DNA of 64,000 nt, taken from Bacteroidota bacterium (lineage in GTDB: Bacteria; Bacteroidota; Bacteroidia; Bacteroidales; UBA10428). The translations under genes and the position numbers were made by a program. The stretch lies in the NCBI GenBank assembly GCA_016699695.1, contig CP065006.1, forward strand, positions 930,001 through 994,000. Reading direction: 5' to 3'. This document shows positions 52,253-61,392 of the stretch, one piece after another. Each line of letters begins with the position of its first letter. The first letter of the stretch is position 1. A model generated the notes under the pieces. The model was not told the DNA's origin. It worked only from the letters and a program-made list of their open reading frames with translations, and ran no database searches.

Positions 52253-54772
52253 ATGCTACGATTTATTTATCTCCTCTCATTGTGTTTTTTTGGTATAGCT
52301 ATTTTTGCTCAGGAAGAACCTGGCGCAAATCTGAAGATTTTTGATTATAGCAGACCAACAGAGTATGTTATTGCCGAAATAAAGGTTACCGGTGTACAGT
52401 ACCTCAATCCCAACCACCTTATTGGTATCTCCGGCTTACAGCGCGGACAAAAGATTACCATTCCAGGCACAGAAATTCAGGATGCCATTAACAAATACTG
52501 GCGACATGGACTTTTTTCCGATGTGCAGGTATATATCACCAAAATTGAAGGTGAAAATGCCTTTATAGAAATTAAACTTGTGGAACAACCCAGGCTTAAT
52601 AACCTTAAAATTACAGGTTTAAACAAATCAGAAACCGACGACATCAAGGAAAAGATTAACCTTAACCGGGGTGTACAGTTAACCGACAATGTAATTAATA
52701 ATGCGGTGACCATTATTAAGAAGCATTTTGTTAAGAAAGGTTATTTTAATATCGAGGTGAAACCCCGCCAGGTACCTGATACTACAGGCGATAACCGGGT
52801 AAACCTATGGCTCGAAATCGAAAAGAAATCGAAGGTTAAAATTGATGAAATTATTTTCGAAGGCAACGACATTTTTACTACAGAAAAGCTTCGAAAGGCA
52901 TTTAAAAAGACCAAACAAAAAAGTGCCAATGTATTTAAAAGCACCAAATACAGCGAAGAAGATTATAAGGCAGATAAAATTTTGCTAATAGATTTTTATA
53001 ACGAATCGGGTTACCGCGATGCAAAAATTGTGAAGGAAGAACTAATAACCCTCAGCGATAAGCGTATTGCTCTAAAAATTACAATTTACGAGGGAAGCCA
53101 GTATTATATCCGTTCCATTCGTTGGATTGGCAATACCATTTATCCGTCCGAACTACTTTCGCAGGCCTTGGGCGTGAAGGAAAAACAGGTTTATGACAAA
53201 AAACTCATTAACGACAGGCTTTCGGTAGATGAAGATGCTGTATCGAATCTTTACCTCGACAATGGCTATTTGTTTTTCACTGTCACTCCTTATGAGGTTA
53301 GAATCGACAACGATTCGGTCGACCTCGAATTCAGAATTAGAGAAGGTGAACCTGCCAACATCAATAAAATTATCATTAAAGGCAACACCAAAACCAACGA
53401 GCATGTAATACGGCGCGAATTGTACACACGCCCGGGAGAACTTTTTAGTAAAACCGACCTGATACGCTCTTATCGTGAGATTGCCAACCTGGGACATTTT
53501 AACCCCGAAAACATTGGACTTAATCCACTGCCCAATCCGGCAGATGGTACCGTGGATATTGAATACAACCTTGAAGAACGTGCCAACGACCAGCTCGAAT
53601 TGTCCGGAGGCTGGGGCGGGGGCTACGGCTTTGTAGGTTCCATAGGTGTAAGGTTTACCAACATGGCGCTTGACCGCGCTCTGAACTTCGACGAATGGCG
53701 TCCGGTACCTACCGGAAACGGACAAACGCTATCGTTAAGGGCACAATCTAACCTCTATTACCATGGATTCAACATCTCTTTTATCGAACCCTGGCTCGGA
53801 GGACGCAAACCGAATTCTCTGAGTATCTCTTTTAACTACACAATTCAAAAAACCCAAGGCTCGTCGGTGAACCAGGTAGCTGCAGGAAGTTTTAAAACCC
53901 TGGGCGGGTCGGTGGGTTTTGGAAAAAGGTTAAAATGGCCCGACGACTATTTTAGCGTTTATACCGAATTTGCATACAATCTCTACAGATTAAAAAACTA
54001 CCCCTATTTTGCCCTTGGCGATGGAGATTATAATATGCTCACCATAAAAGGAGTGCTTTCGCGCAGTTCGCAAGACCAGATGATTTATCCCCGCCAGGGA
54101 TCGTCCTTCAGCTTAGGTTTGGAAATGACTCCACCTTACTCTGCCTTTAATGGGGTAGATTATGCAAACGATTCTACAATAAGCTCTTATGAGCGTTATC
54201 GTAATGTGGAATTTCATAAATGGACATTCAATGCCGCCTGGTACACTTCCATTGTGGGTAACCTGGTGTTGGCTTTAAAAGCCGAATTTGGTGCACTAGG
54301 ATTTTATAACGAAGATCTTGGTTATCCTATTTTTGAGAAGTTTGATATGGGGGGTAGCGGTTTGTCGGGATACAACCTATATGGTACCGATGTGGTACCT
54401 TTAAGGGGCTATGAAGATAACTCACTTACGCCCAGAAAGTACGATGAAAACTCAAGAACGTATATTGACAACGGAAATATATACAGTCGCTTTTATGCCG
54501 AGTTGAGGTATCCGATTACACTCAATCCTTCTGCCACCCTTTACGGACATGTATTTATCGAAGGTGGAAATATCTGGCAACAGTGGGATGAAGTAAATCC
54601 ATATTCAGTGAAGCGGGCTGCCGGATTGGGTATAAGGGCGTTTTTACCCATGTTCGGCTTACTAGGGTTTGATTGGGCTTTTGGTTTCGACCCAATATTC
54701 GATTCCAGTAACGGAAACGTGCTTTATGAGCCAAGCGGCCAATTCCATTTTATCATCGGCCAGCAACTTTAG
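52253..54772 (+). CDS. bamA: Outer-membrane protein assembly factor BamA
   Basis: 839 residues. Signal peptide LLSLCFFGIAIFA, five POTRA repeats (about 30-440; e.g. EIKVTGVQYLNPNHLIGISG, RSIRWIGNTIYPSELLSQAL, INKIIIKGNTKTNEHVIRRE) and a C-terminal Omp85 barrel (about 450-839) with the YNLYGTDVVPLRGYEDNSL L6-type region. BamA inserts beta-barrels into the outer membrane and is the main component of the BAM machine. It is followed by two Skp-like chaperone genes, a typical arrangement. This is the housekeeping copy; the gene at 8824 is a POTRA-less relative. Confidence 0.95.
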   Translation: MLRFIYLLSLCFFGIAIFAQEEPGANLKIFDYSRPTEYVIAEIKVTGVQYLNPNHLIGISGLQRGQKITIPGTEIQDAINKYWRHGLFSDVQVYITKIEGENAFIEIKLVEQPRLNNLKITGLNKSETDDIKEKINLNRGVQLTDNVINNAVTIIKKHFVKKGYFNIEVKPRQVPDTTGDNRVNLWLEIEKKSKVKIDEIIFEGNDIFTTEKLRKAFKKTKQKSANVFKSTKYSEEDYKADKILLIDFYNESGYRDAKIVKEELITLSDKRIALKITIYEGSQYYIRSIRWIGNTIYPSELLSQALGVKEKQVYDKKLINDRLSVDEDAVSNLYLDNGYLFFTVTPYEVRIDNDSVDLEFRIREGEPANINKIIIKGNTKTNEHVIRRELYTRPGELFSKTDLIRSYREIANLGHFNPENIGLNPLPNPADGTVDIEYNLEERANDQLELSGGWGGGYGFVGSIGVRFTNMALDRALNFDEWRPVPTGNGQTLSLRAQSNLYYHGFNISFIEPWLGGRKPNSLSISFNYTIQKTQGSSVNQVAAGSFKTLGGSVGFGKRLKWPDDYFSVYTEFAYNLYRLKNYPYFALGDGDYNMLTIKGVLSRSSQDQMIYPRQGSSFSLGLEMTPPYSAFNGVDYANDSTISSYERYRNVEFHKWTFNAAWYTSIVGNLVLALKAEFGALGFYNEDLGYPIFEKFDMGGSGLSGYNLYGTDVVPLRGYEDNSLTPRKYDENSRTYIDNGNIYSRFYAELRYPITLNPSATLYGHVFIEGGNIWQQWDEVNPYSVKRAAGLGIRAFLPMFGLLGFDWAFGFDPIFDSSNGNVLYEPSGQFHFIIGQQL

Positions 54773-54843
54773 TTTTGGAATAGTATTTGTTAAATTGTGA
54801 CTCGATACAAAATTCCCATCAGTACAAACGAAAAATTGCAAAT

Positions 54844-55356
54844 ATGAAACGCACATTATTTTTACTGCTCGCACTAACAATAGGCATTACCCTCGAAGCA
54901 CAAAAATTTGCTTTTGTCGATACCGAGTACATCTTAAACAATATACCCAATTACAAGGCAGCCCAGGATGAGCTTGACAAACAAGCCGCCGAATGGCAAA
55001 CCGAGGTAGAAGCCAGGTACCAGGAAATTGATAAATTGTACCGCGAATACCAGGCCGAAAAAGTATTGCTGACTCAGGAGATGCGCAAGAAACGCGAAGA
55101 AGAGATTATCAATTCGGAGCGCGAAGTAAAAAAATTACAAAACGACTACTTTGGTGAAGAAGGCCTTTTGTTTAAAAAGCGTCAGGAAAAGATAAAACCT
55201 ATACAAGATGAGGTTTTTAATGCACTGAAAGAAATATCGAATGAAAGTGGCTATGCCATAATTTTCGATTCGGCTGGTGGACCTACAGTATTGTATACCA
55301 ATCCCCGCTTCGATATCAGCGACGAAGTGCTGATACGACTAGGTTATAAGAATTAA
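54844..55356 (+). CDS. OmpH/Skp-family periplasmic chaperone (first copy)
   Basis: 170 residues from the ATG at 54844 (a TTG at 54787 would add 19 residues before the signal peptide). The signal peptide ends at TLEAQ, then KFAFVDTEYILNNIPNYKAA opens the Skp domain, followed by a long charged coiled coil (about 50-120) and the terminal YAIIFDSAGG-type strand. Skp holds unfolded outer-membrane proteins in the periplasm for BamA, directly upstream. It is followed after 41 bp by a second Skp-like gene. Confidence 0.9.
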   Translation: MKRTLFLLLALTIGITLEAQKFAFVDTEYILNNIPNYKAAQDELDKQAAEWQTEVEARYQEIDKLYREYQAEKVLLTQEMRKKREEEIINSEREVKKLQNDYFGEEGLLFKKRQEKIKPIQDEVFNALKEISNESGYAIIFDSAGGPTVLYTNPRFDISDEVLIRLGYKN

Positions 55357-55397
55357 TTTTATACATTTGCCCTCAATCAAATTATTAATAAATCGGA

Positions 55398-55907
55398 ATG
55401 AAAACAACAACGAAAATTATTGCCGTCCTTTCCTGTCTTTTATTGGCTCACTCTGTGAGTGCACAGAAACTTGCACACATTAACAGCCAGGAGTTATTGG
55501 TTTCTATGCCAGAGACTGATAGTGCACAAAAGCAATTGGAAAAGATTGCCATGGAACATGATCTTGCGCTTGAAGAAATGTCGGTAGAGTTCAACAAAAA
55601 GATGGAAGACTATAATGCCAAATACAACGAAATGAGTGATTTGGTAAAGGCCAGCAAGGAAGCCGAACTTCAGGATTTACAAAAACGCGTGCAGGCTTTT
55701 CAGCAAACCGCCGAGCAGGATCTGCAAAATCAACGGATGAAGCTTTTTCAACCTATACAGGAGAAAGCTGTTAAAGCAGTGAACGATGTATCGAAAGAAA
55801 AAGGTTTCACCTATGTGTTCGATACTGCCACCGGAGTGGTTGTATACATGGGCGACGATGCAGTGGATATTCTGCCCCTCGTGAAAGCAAAGCTTGGCAT
55901 TAATTAA
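55398..55907 (+). CDS. OmpH/Skp-family periplasmic chaperone (second copy)
   Basis: 169 residues. Signal peptide IIAVLSCLLLAHSVSA, then QKLAHINSQELLVSMPETDS, a coiled-coil shaft (about 50-125) and TYVFDTATGVVVYMGDDAVD at the end. Same family and layout as the gene before it, but clearly diverged. The gene ends just before a strong terminator. Confidence 0.9.
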   Translation: MKTTTKIIAVLSCLLLAHSVSAQKLAHINSQELLVSMPETDSAQKQLEKIAMEHDLALEEMSVEFNKKMEDYNAKYNEMSDLVKASKEAELQDLQKRVQAFQQTAEQDLQNQRMKLFQPIQEKAVKAVNDVSKEKGFTYVFDTATGVVVYMGDDAVDILPLVKAKLGIN

Positions 55908-55920
55908 TATTTAAGATATT

Positions 55921-55958
55921 GCGCCATTTAAACGAGTTGTTTAGATGGCGCTTTTTTT
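55921..55958 (+). terminator. Terminator of the bamA-skp run, immediately before murI
   Basis: 13-bp stem GCGCCATTTAAAC (55921-55933) / GTTTAGATGGCGC (55939-55951) with one G-U-type mismatch and a 5-nt loop, followed by seven T (55952-55958). It sits 13 bp after the second skp stop and 7 bp before the murI ATG. Confidence 0.85.
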
Positions 55959-55965
55959 ATTTCAA

Positions 55966-56775
55966 ATGAGCGACAAACGTCCTATTGGTATATTCGATTC
56001 GGGAGTTGGAGGTTTAACAGTGGCCAATGCCATACGGCATGCCTTGCCCAACGAGAACCTTATTTATTATGGCGATACTTCGCACTTGCCCTATGGCGAC
56101 AAATCACCCGAAACCATTAGCCATTATTCGAAAGGCATTACCCGTTTTCTGCTCGAACAAGATTGCAAAGTCATTGTAATTGCCTGCAACACGGCTTCTG
56201 CCAACGCTTACAAGGTGGTATGCCAAACGGCCGGCGAGAATATTCCGGTGCTGAATGTGATTGATCCAATAATTCGTGAGGTCACTCAAAACTCCGGATA
56301 CAAACATATTGGGGTAATAGGCACAAAAAGCACCATCAACAGCCGCACTTATGAAAAAAAGATTTCGGATTTAAGCAAAACCGTGCTGGTATCGTCAATG
56401 GCTACACCCTTGTTTGTTCCCATGATTGAGGAAGGATTTATTTTTGACGACATTAGCAATGCCATTATCCGCAATTACCTGTCGCGGCATGAAATAGCCG
56501 GAATCGATTCACTGATACTGGGTTGCACCCACTACCCCATTATTCGCAACCAGATTAATAAGTTTTACAATTTTGGAATCGATATCATCGACTCTTCGCG
56601 CATTGTGGCCCAAAGCCTTCATCAGCTGCTTCGGGAAAATAATCTATTGAACTTAGAAACAATTCCGGCACAAAGGAAGTTCTATGTTTCCGATGTAACC
56701 AAATCTTTCCGGATTATTTCCAAAATGTTTTTCGAAGAAGACGTCGACCTTGAACTCAACAACATCTGGGACTAA
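55966..56775 (+). CDS. murI: Glutamate racemase
   Basis: 269 residues from the ATG at 55966; a start at 55945 lies inside the terminator stem and is less likely. MurI supplies D-glutamate for peptidoglycan. Motifs: IFDSGVGGL with Asp11/Ser12, YYGDTSHLPYGDKS, catalytic Cys74 in ACNTASAN and catalytic Cys187 in LILGCTHYP. It starts only 7 bp after a strong terminator T tract, so its own transcription source is unclear. Confidence 0.95.
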   Translation: MSDKRPIGIFDSGVGGLTVANAIRHALPNENLIYYGDTSHLPYGDKSPETISHYSKGITRFLLEQDCKVIVIACNTASANAYKVVCQTAGENIPVLNVIDPIIREVTQNSGYKHIGVIGTKSTINSRTYEKKISDLSKTVLVSSMATPLFVPMIEEGFIFDDISNAIIRNYLSRHEIAGIDSLILGCTHYPIIRNQINKFYNFGIDIIDSSRIVAQSLHQLLRENNLLNLETIPAQRKFYVSDVTKSFRIISKMFFEEDVDLELNNIWD

Positions 56776-56825
56776 CAGACCATTCTACTGCAACCGAAAT
56801 TAATTCAGTCAAAGAGCAAAATGTT

Positions 56826-57539
56826 TTAAACCGATAGGGATTTTACCAATCGTTTGTCGATAAAATTCCAATTCAGATTATTCCAAACCGCTTGAAGATA
56901 AAGTTCTTTTGTAGAATAATCTGCCTGCCAGTTATGCTCCCAGCAATCGATAGCAATTAGCGGAAATCCTTGTTTATTGAGCGGAAGAGATGTGAGAAAT
57001 GGATTGTCATTTTCCCTAGTAGTAACTACCTTAAGCTTACCCTCGCTCTGCACCAGCCAAAGCCATCCATCAGCATGCATTGAACTGAAAGTCTCTAAAA
57101 AAATTTTAAACAGAATCTCTTTGCTGCCAAACTGAGACTCTATCTGCGAATTAATTTTCAGATGGCCTGAGATGTTTTTATGCCTGCTCAATTGCTTAAA
57201 AAAAAGCTTGTGGTTGTAGTAGGCGCTTGCTTTTTCAACAAGTTTCTGGTTGTATTGCGAAGGAGAAATGAATAGCTGCCGTAGTGAGGTGGGGGCAAAA
57301 CTTACCGACTTCAACAATCCCTGGGTTTGTTGAAAAGACTCCTGATAGTGCTGTTTATAGTGCAACAAAAAAGATACTTCGGAGAATAAATGCAAAAACG
57401 ATTCACTACTGAAAGGCACAAACTGAATTTTGCTGCTGGATGCAACAGCCTGACTTAATCCATTCGATTTTAATTGAAGAGCGGCTCCAACACCAATCAA
57501 ACCCAACACTCCCTTCTTGATAAAATCGCGCTTGTTCAT
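56826..57539 (-). CDS. Exported superoxide-dismutase-like (Fe/Mn SOD fold) protein
   Basis: 237 residues. An N-terminal leader resembles a twin-arginine signal but with Lys-Arg (NKRDFIKKGVLGLIGVGAAL). The rest aligns with Fe/Mn superoxide dismutase: all four metal ligands are present, His60 (LLHYKQHY), His110 (YYNHKLFF), Asp198 and His202 (IDCWEHNW), with GWLWLV at 158-163 and the terminal LNWNF. However, the gateway Tyr34 position is Ser68, the active-site Gln positions are Ala (before His110) and Asn177 (ENDNP), and the usual KHH is QHY. Activity is therefore doubtful. The gene stands alone, convergent with murI. Confidence 0.75.
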   Translation of the reverse strand: MNKRDFIKKGVLGLIGVGAALQLKSNGLSQAVASSSKIQFVPFSSESFLHLFSEVSFLLHYKQHYQESFQQTQGLLKSVSFAPTSLRQLFISPSQYNQKLVEKASAYYNHKLFFKQLSRHKNISGHLKINSQIESQFGSKEILFKIFLETFSSMHADGWLWLVQSEGKLKVVTTRENDNPFLTSLPLNKQGFPLIAIDCWEHNWQADYSTKELYLQAVWNNLNWNFIDKRLVKSLSV

Positions 57540-57601
57540 GAAACCTTAAAGTGTAACCAGATTAGTAGGCAAACTTAACTAAAAAAAATTGTATAACGAA
57601 A

Positions 57602-58969
57602 TCAACTTTCGGCCACTAGCTTATTAACAATTTCATTCAGTGATAGTTCAAATTGTTCGCCAAGAGCCATATTTTTCAAGGTCAGCCGGCCCGATTCTAT
57701 CTCCTTTTGTCCGGCCAGCAGAACCCAGGGTATTTGTTTGTCATTTGCATACGACAGCTGCTTCTTTAGTTTGGCACTTTCGGGGTATAATTCGGCGCTG
57801 ATATTCGATTCGCGTAAGAGCTTTAGTACTTTCAGGCAATAATTCTGTTCTGCTTCGCCAAAATTCACCAGCATTATCCGAGTGCCGGCTGCTGTTTCAG
57901 CCGGAAAACCATTGAGCTGGTTCATGACATCGTAAATGCGGTCGGCACCAAAACTAATGCCCACGCCCGAAATATCTTTTAGTCCGAAAATGCCGGTAAG
58001 GTCGTCGTAACGACCTCCACCGCAGATGCTTCCAATGGCAACGTCGTTGGCCTTTACTTCGAAAATAGCCCCGGTATAATAATTGAGCCCACGTGCAAGG
58101 GTAAGGTCGAGCTCTATAGGTGTTTTTACAGGTGCGTGACTCAAAAACGAAAATAGGGTATTGACTTCTTCAATGCCCTGCAGGCCAGTTTCGGAACCGG
58201 ATAAAATGGTGTGAAGCTGAGCGAGTTTTTCCTGGTTGCTTCCTTTGAGCAACAGCACCGGTCTTAATTTTCTGATTACATCGCCGGAAAGGCCTTTGCT
58301 TTCGAGTTCGGCATTCACGGCTTCCAGTCCAATTTTATCGATTTTGTCGATGGCCACGGTAATGTCGGTAAGCAGGTGATTGGCCTGAAGATATTCGGCA
58401 ATACCGGCTAAAATCTTGCGGTTATTTACTTTTATAGTAGTGGAAATTCCCAGGCGGTTAAATACCGTATCGATAATCGATATAAGTTCCACCTCGTTTA
58501 AAAGCGAGTCGCTCCCGATTACATCGGCATCGCATTGGTAAAATTCGCGGTAACGCCCTTTCTGGGGCCTGTCGGCACGCCATACGGGTTGAATCTGGTA
58601 ACGTTTAAACGGAAAGGTAATCTCGTTTTGGTGTTGCACCACAAAACGCGCAAAAGGTACGGTAAGGTCGTAGCGCAAACCTTTTTCGCACAATTTCAGG
58701 GCAAGTGCATTGAGTTCTTTTTTTTCGAAATCCACATCAGTGGTCGATTTCAGGTAATCGCCCGAATTGAGAATTTTAAAGAGCAATTTATCACCTTCTT
58801 CGCCGTATTTGCCCAGCAGGGTGTCGAGGTTTTCCATGGCCGGAGTTTCAATGGGCAGGTAACCATAAAGCTGGAAAACCGATTTGATGGAATCGAATAT
58901 ATAGTTGCGCTTCACCATTTCTGATGGGCCAAAGTCGCGGGTTCCTTTCGGAATGGAAGGTTTCTGCAT
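57602..58969 (-). CDS. hisS: Histidyl-tRNA synthetase
   Basis: 455 residues, the normal length. Class II synthetase charging tRNA-His. PKGTRDFGPSEM at the N-terminus leads to motif 2 (REFYQCDADVIG region, residues about 141-152), the histidine-binding ARGLNYYTGAIFE and GGGRYDDL, motif 3 GVGISFGADRI and a C-terminal anticodon domain (about 360-455, VLLAGQKEIE). A strong -7 promoter element lies upstream at 58998-59005. Confidence 0.96.
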   Translation of the reverse strand: MQKPSIPKGTRDFGPSEMVKRNYIFDSIKSVFQLYGYLPIETPAMENLDTLLGKYGEEGDKLLFKILNSGDYLKSTTDVDFEKKELNALALKLCEKGLRYDLTVPFARFVVQHQNEITFPFKRYQIQPVWRADRPQKGRYREFYQCDADVIGSDSLLNEVELISIIDTVFNRLGISTTIKVNNRKILAGIAEYLQANHLLTDITVAIDKIDKIGLEAVNAELESKGLSGDVIRKLRPVLLLKGSNQEKLAQLHTILSGSETGLQGIEEVNTLFSFLSHAPVKTPIELDLTLARGLNYYTGAIFEVKANDVAIGSICGGGRYDDLTGIFGLKDISGVGISFGADRIYDVMNQLNGFPAETAAGTRIMLVNFGEAEQNYCLKVLKLLRESNISAELYPESAKLKKQLSYANDKQIPWVLLAGQKEIESGRLTLKNMALGEQFELSLNEIVNKLVAES

Positions 58970-58997
58970 TTTATTGTTCTCTACAAATATTCGTTTG

Positions 58998-59005
58998 CAA
59001 AGGTA
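58998..59005 (-). promoter_or_regulatory. hisS promoter -7 element
   Basis: Minus-strand TACCTTTG (followed by CA) is an exact TAnnTTTG match, 28 bp before the hisS ATG. A TATG about 18 bp upstream is a partial -33 match. The same TACCTTTGCA string precedes fabD. Confidence 0.5.
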
Positions 59006-59055
59006 TCAAATCATGTGTTTTTACATATTTTTTATTCAATTTCTTGTAAAAGATT

Positions 59056-59343
59056 AATACCATTGGTTTTTCCTGCATTCCGTTAGAAGTTGTCGATTAT
59101 TAAAACCAAAAACAATCTGGCCTGGGCAAACATTTCTATGATACTATTGACAAGCATTTCAGCATCCTGAAAAAAACCTACCGCTCTTTTGCTTTCCGGT
59201 ATGGCGATATACACTGTATGCCCATGAAAAAATTCCAATATTTGTTTCACTACAGGGTGTTGGAAAGTCAACAAGCCGTGAGCATTAAGACGGTTTTCTG
59301 CACATCAGACGACCCCGATAAATGGCAGCATAGGGTTGAATAA
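59056..59343 (+). pseudogene. Broken RelE/ParE-type toxin gene
   Basis: Reading the frame that ends at TAA 59341-59343 gives about 79 residues after an in-frame stop at 59101-59103. They resemble the C-terminal two-thirds of a RelE/ParE-family toxin: QSGLGKHFYDTIDKHFSILK, TYRSFAFRYGDIHCMPMKKF, QYLFHYRVLE, VFCTSDDPDKW. Just before the stop the same frame reads EVVDY, as in the usual VVDYYNxQKxGLG segment, so one base change (TAT to TAA) would explain the break. The expected N-terminal strand and start codon are not found, and no antitoxin gene is adjacent. The remaining 58970-59447 interval holds only hisS promoter and the gdhA terminator. Confidence 0.6.
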
Positions 59344-59386
59344 ACCACCTTTACCTTAAAATATACTCTCTCATCCTCTACTGAAC

Positions 59387-59422
59387 AAAAGAAAAACGGA
59401 GCCCCTAGAAGGAAGCTCCGTT
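59387..59422 (-). terminator. Terminator of gdhA
   Basis: 8-bp stem AACGGAGC (59395-59402) / GCTCCGTT (59415-59422) with a 12-nt loop. On the minus strand it runs into TTTTTCTTTT. It lies 25 bp after the gdhA stop codon. Confidence 0.75.
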
Positions 59423-59447
59423 CTTTTTATAAGAGTATTTAGGGTAA

Positions 59448-60785
59448 TTACACTATTCCCTGGTCGATCATGGAGTTGGCCACTTTCAAAAATCCGGCAA
59501 TATTGGCTCCACGCACATAATCCACATATCCATCAGGTCTTTTTCCATAATGCATCGAAGTTTGGTGTATGGCTTTCATAATGCTGTTAAGCCTGCTGTC
59601 TACCTCTTCTTTGCCCCAGTTGAGTTTCATGGCATTTTGAGTCATCTCAAGGCCTGAAGTAGCTACACCACCCGCATTGGATGCCTTGCCGGGTGCATAA
59701 AGCATTTTGTTGCCTTGTATTATTTCTATGGCTTCGGGGGTACAAGGCATATTGGCACCTTCGCACACACACTTACAACCATTTTTTACCAGGTTCTGGG
59801 CATCGGTTTTATCCAGCTCATTCTGGGTGGCACAGGGCATGGCTATATCGCATTTAACTTCCCAGGGGTGTTTGTTCGGAATAAACTGTGACCCTTTAAA
59901 CTCAGTGGCATAGGGCTCTACAATGTCTTCGTTGCTGGCACGCAATTCGAGCATATACTCTATCTTTTCGCCCGAAATACCTGCTTCGTCGTAAATATAT
60001 CCATCGGGTCCGGAAATGGTCACTACTTTTGCTCCGAGTTGATTCAGCTTAATGGCAGCACCCCAGGCAACGTTTCCAAAACCAGAAATTGCAACCTTTT
60101 TACCTTCGAGGCTTTCTTTTCGTGTATTTAACATTTCCTGGGCAAAATACACAGCACCAAAGCCGGTAGCCTCCGGACGTATCAAGCTACCGCCCCAGTT
60201 AATTCCTTTTCCGGTAAGCACACCCACATGATTGTGCGTAAGCTTTTTATACATGCCATACAAAAATCCGATTTCGCGTGCTCCAACACCTATATCACCT
60301 GCAGGCACGTCGGTATCCGGACCAATGATACGCCACAATTCTAGCATATAACTCTGGCAAAAGCGCATGATTTCATTGTTCGATTTCCCTTTTGGTTGAA
60401 AATCTGAACCTCCCTTTGCTCCACCCATAGGCAAGGTAGTAAGGGCATTTTTAAATATTTGCTCGAATCCAAGAAACTTAAGAATGCTCAGGTTCACACT
60501 CGGGTGAAACCTCAACCCACCCTTGTAGGGCCCAATGGCATTGTTAAACTGAATACGGTACCCACGGTTAACATGTACGTTTCCCTGATCGTCCATCCAG
60601 GGTACTTTAAAACTGAGAACCCGGTCGGGTTCAATTAAGCGCTCGATAATATTGGCTGTTTTAAAATGCGGATTTTGATTGTACACATCCACAATCGATT
60701 CCAGCACTTCGTGCACTGCCTGTAAGTATTCTTTCTCGCCTGGGTTACGTTGTTCAAGCGATTGCATTATTTTATTTACGTCCAT
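59448..60785 (-). CDS. gdhA: NADP-type glutamate dehydrogenase
   Basis: 445 residues, the size of the hexameric small-subunit enzyme, which converts 2-oxoglutarate and ammonia to glutamate. It has the GGLRFHPSVNLSILKFLGFEQ segment (about 91-111), the glutamate-binding PMGGAKGGSDFQP (about 118-130, with Lys), and the dinucleotide-binding AISGFGNVAWGAA (about 227-240). Cofactor preference is inferred from overall similarity to E. coli-type GdhA. It stands alone with its own terminator. Confidence 0.95.
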   Translation of the reverse strand: MDVNKIMQSLEQRNPGEKEYLQAVHEVLESIVDVYNQNPHFKTANIIERLIEPDRVLSFKVPWMDDQGNVHVNRGYRIQFNNAIGPYKGGLRFHPSVNLSILKFLGFEQIFKNALTTLPMGGAKGGSDFQPKGKSNNEIMRFCQSYMLELWRIIGPDTDVPAGDIGVGAREIGFLYGMYKKLTHNHVGVLTGKGINWGGSLIRPEATGFGAVYFAQEMLNTRKESLEGKKVAISGFGNVAWGAAIKLNQLGAKVVTISGPDGYIYDEAGISGEKIEYMLELRASNEDIVEPYATEFKGSQFIPNKHPWEVKCDIAMPCATQNELDKTDAQNLVKNGCKCVCEGANMPCTPEAIEIIQGNKMLYAPGKASNAGGVATSGLEMTQNAMKLNWGKEEVDSRLNSIMKAIHQTSMHYGKRPDGYVDYVRGANIAGFLKVANSMIDQGIV

Positions 60786-61009
60786 AGTAAAAGTTTTTTT
60801 TGGTACGTGAGATATAAAGATTGAAAATACAATTTAATTCGATGTCTTAAGAATGATAACAGTCAGCCTTTGGCTGAACGACTTATGATTCTTTTCATCA
60901 TTTACCGCCAGAAACTTGAAATAACTGAAGTCTTTCTAAACAAACTTTTATTTGATTCAGAAAAGGTGACAAACAGATCAATTTGTTTAAAATAACTAAT
61001 TTTACCCCC

Positions 61010-61387
61010 ATGGAAAAATGCCGGATCGATAAATTCCTCTGGACAGTGCGAATTTTTAAAACCCGCACCCTTGCCAGCGATGCCTGTGCCAAAGGCCGCG
61101 TACTTGTTGATGGACAGCAAGCAAAAGCGTCGAAGGAAATTAAAGGAAATGAGAGCATTACGGTTCGCAAACCACCTGTAGTATACAGTTATAAGGTATT
61201 AGCCTTGCCAGGTGGCCGACTTCCGGCTAAAACAGTACATGAATACCTCGAAGATTGCACCTCCATCGAAGAACTTAATAAGCTGAAAATAAACGAAACC
61301 TTCTTTATTAAAAGAGATCGGGGTATGGGTCGCCCAACCAAAAAAGAAAGGCGCGTAATAGACCGGCTGAATACCAATAATTCATAG
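61010..61387 (+). CDS. S4-domain RNA-binding protein, Hsp15-like
   Basis: 125 residues from the ATG at 61010. The S4 RNA-binding domain (about 1-60, MEKCRIDKFLWTVRIFKTRT, CAKGRVLVDGQQAKASKEI) resembles Hsp15 (HslR), which rescues dissociated 50S subunits carrying peptidyl-tRNA. The C-terminal part (about 60-125) is basic, ending KRDRGMGRPTKKERRVIDRL. It is followed after 5 bp by the DUF4924 gene. Confidence 0.83.
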   Translation: MEKCRIDKFLWTVRIFKTRTLASDACAKGRVLVDGQQAKASKEIKGNESITVRKPPVVYSYKVLALPGGRLPAKTVHEYLEDCTSIEELNKLKINETFFIKRDRGMGRPTKKERRVIDRLNTNNS

Positions 61388-61392
61388 GAATT

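Noticed and set aside
53153..53725. 190-codon minus-strand frame in bamA
   Set aside because: Antisense shadow of bamA with no start context or motifs.
59083..59274. 63-codon minus-strand frame between hisS and gdhA
   Set aside because: Antisense to the toxin-like frame, which shows a better protein match.
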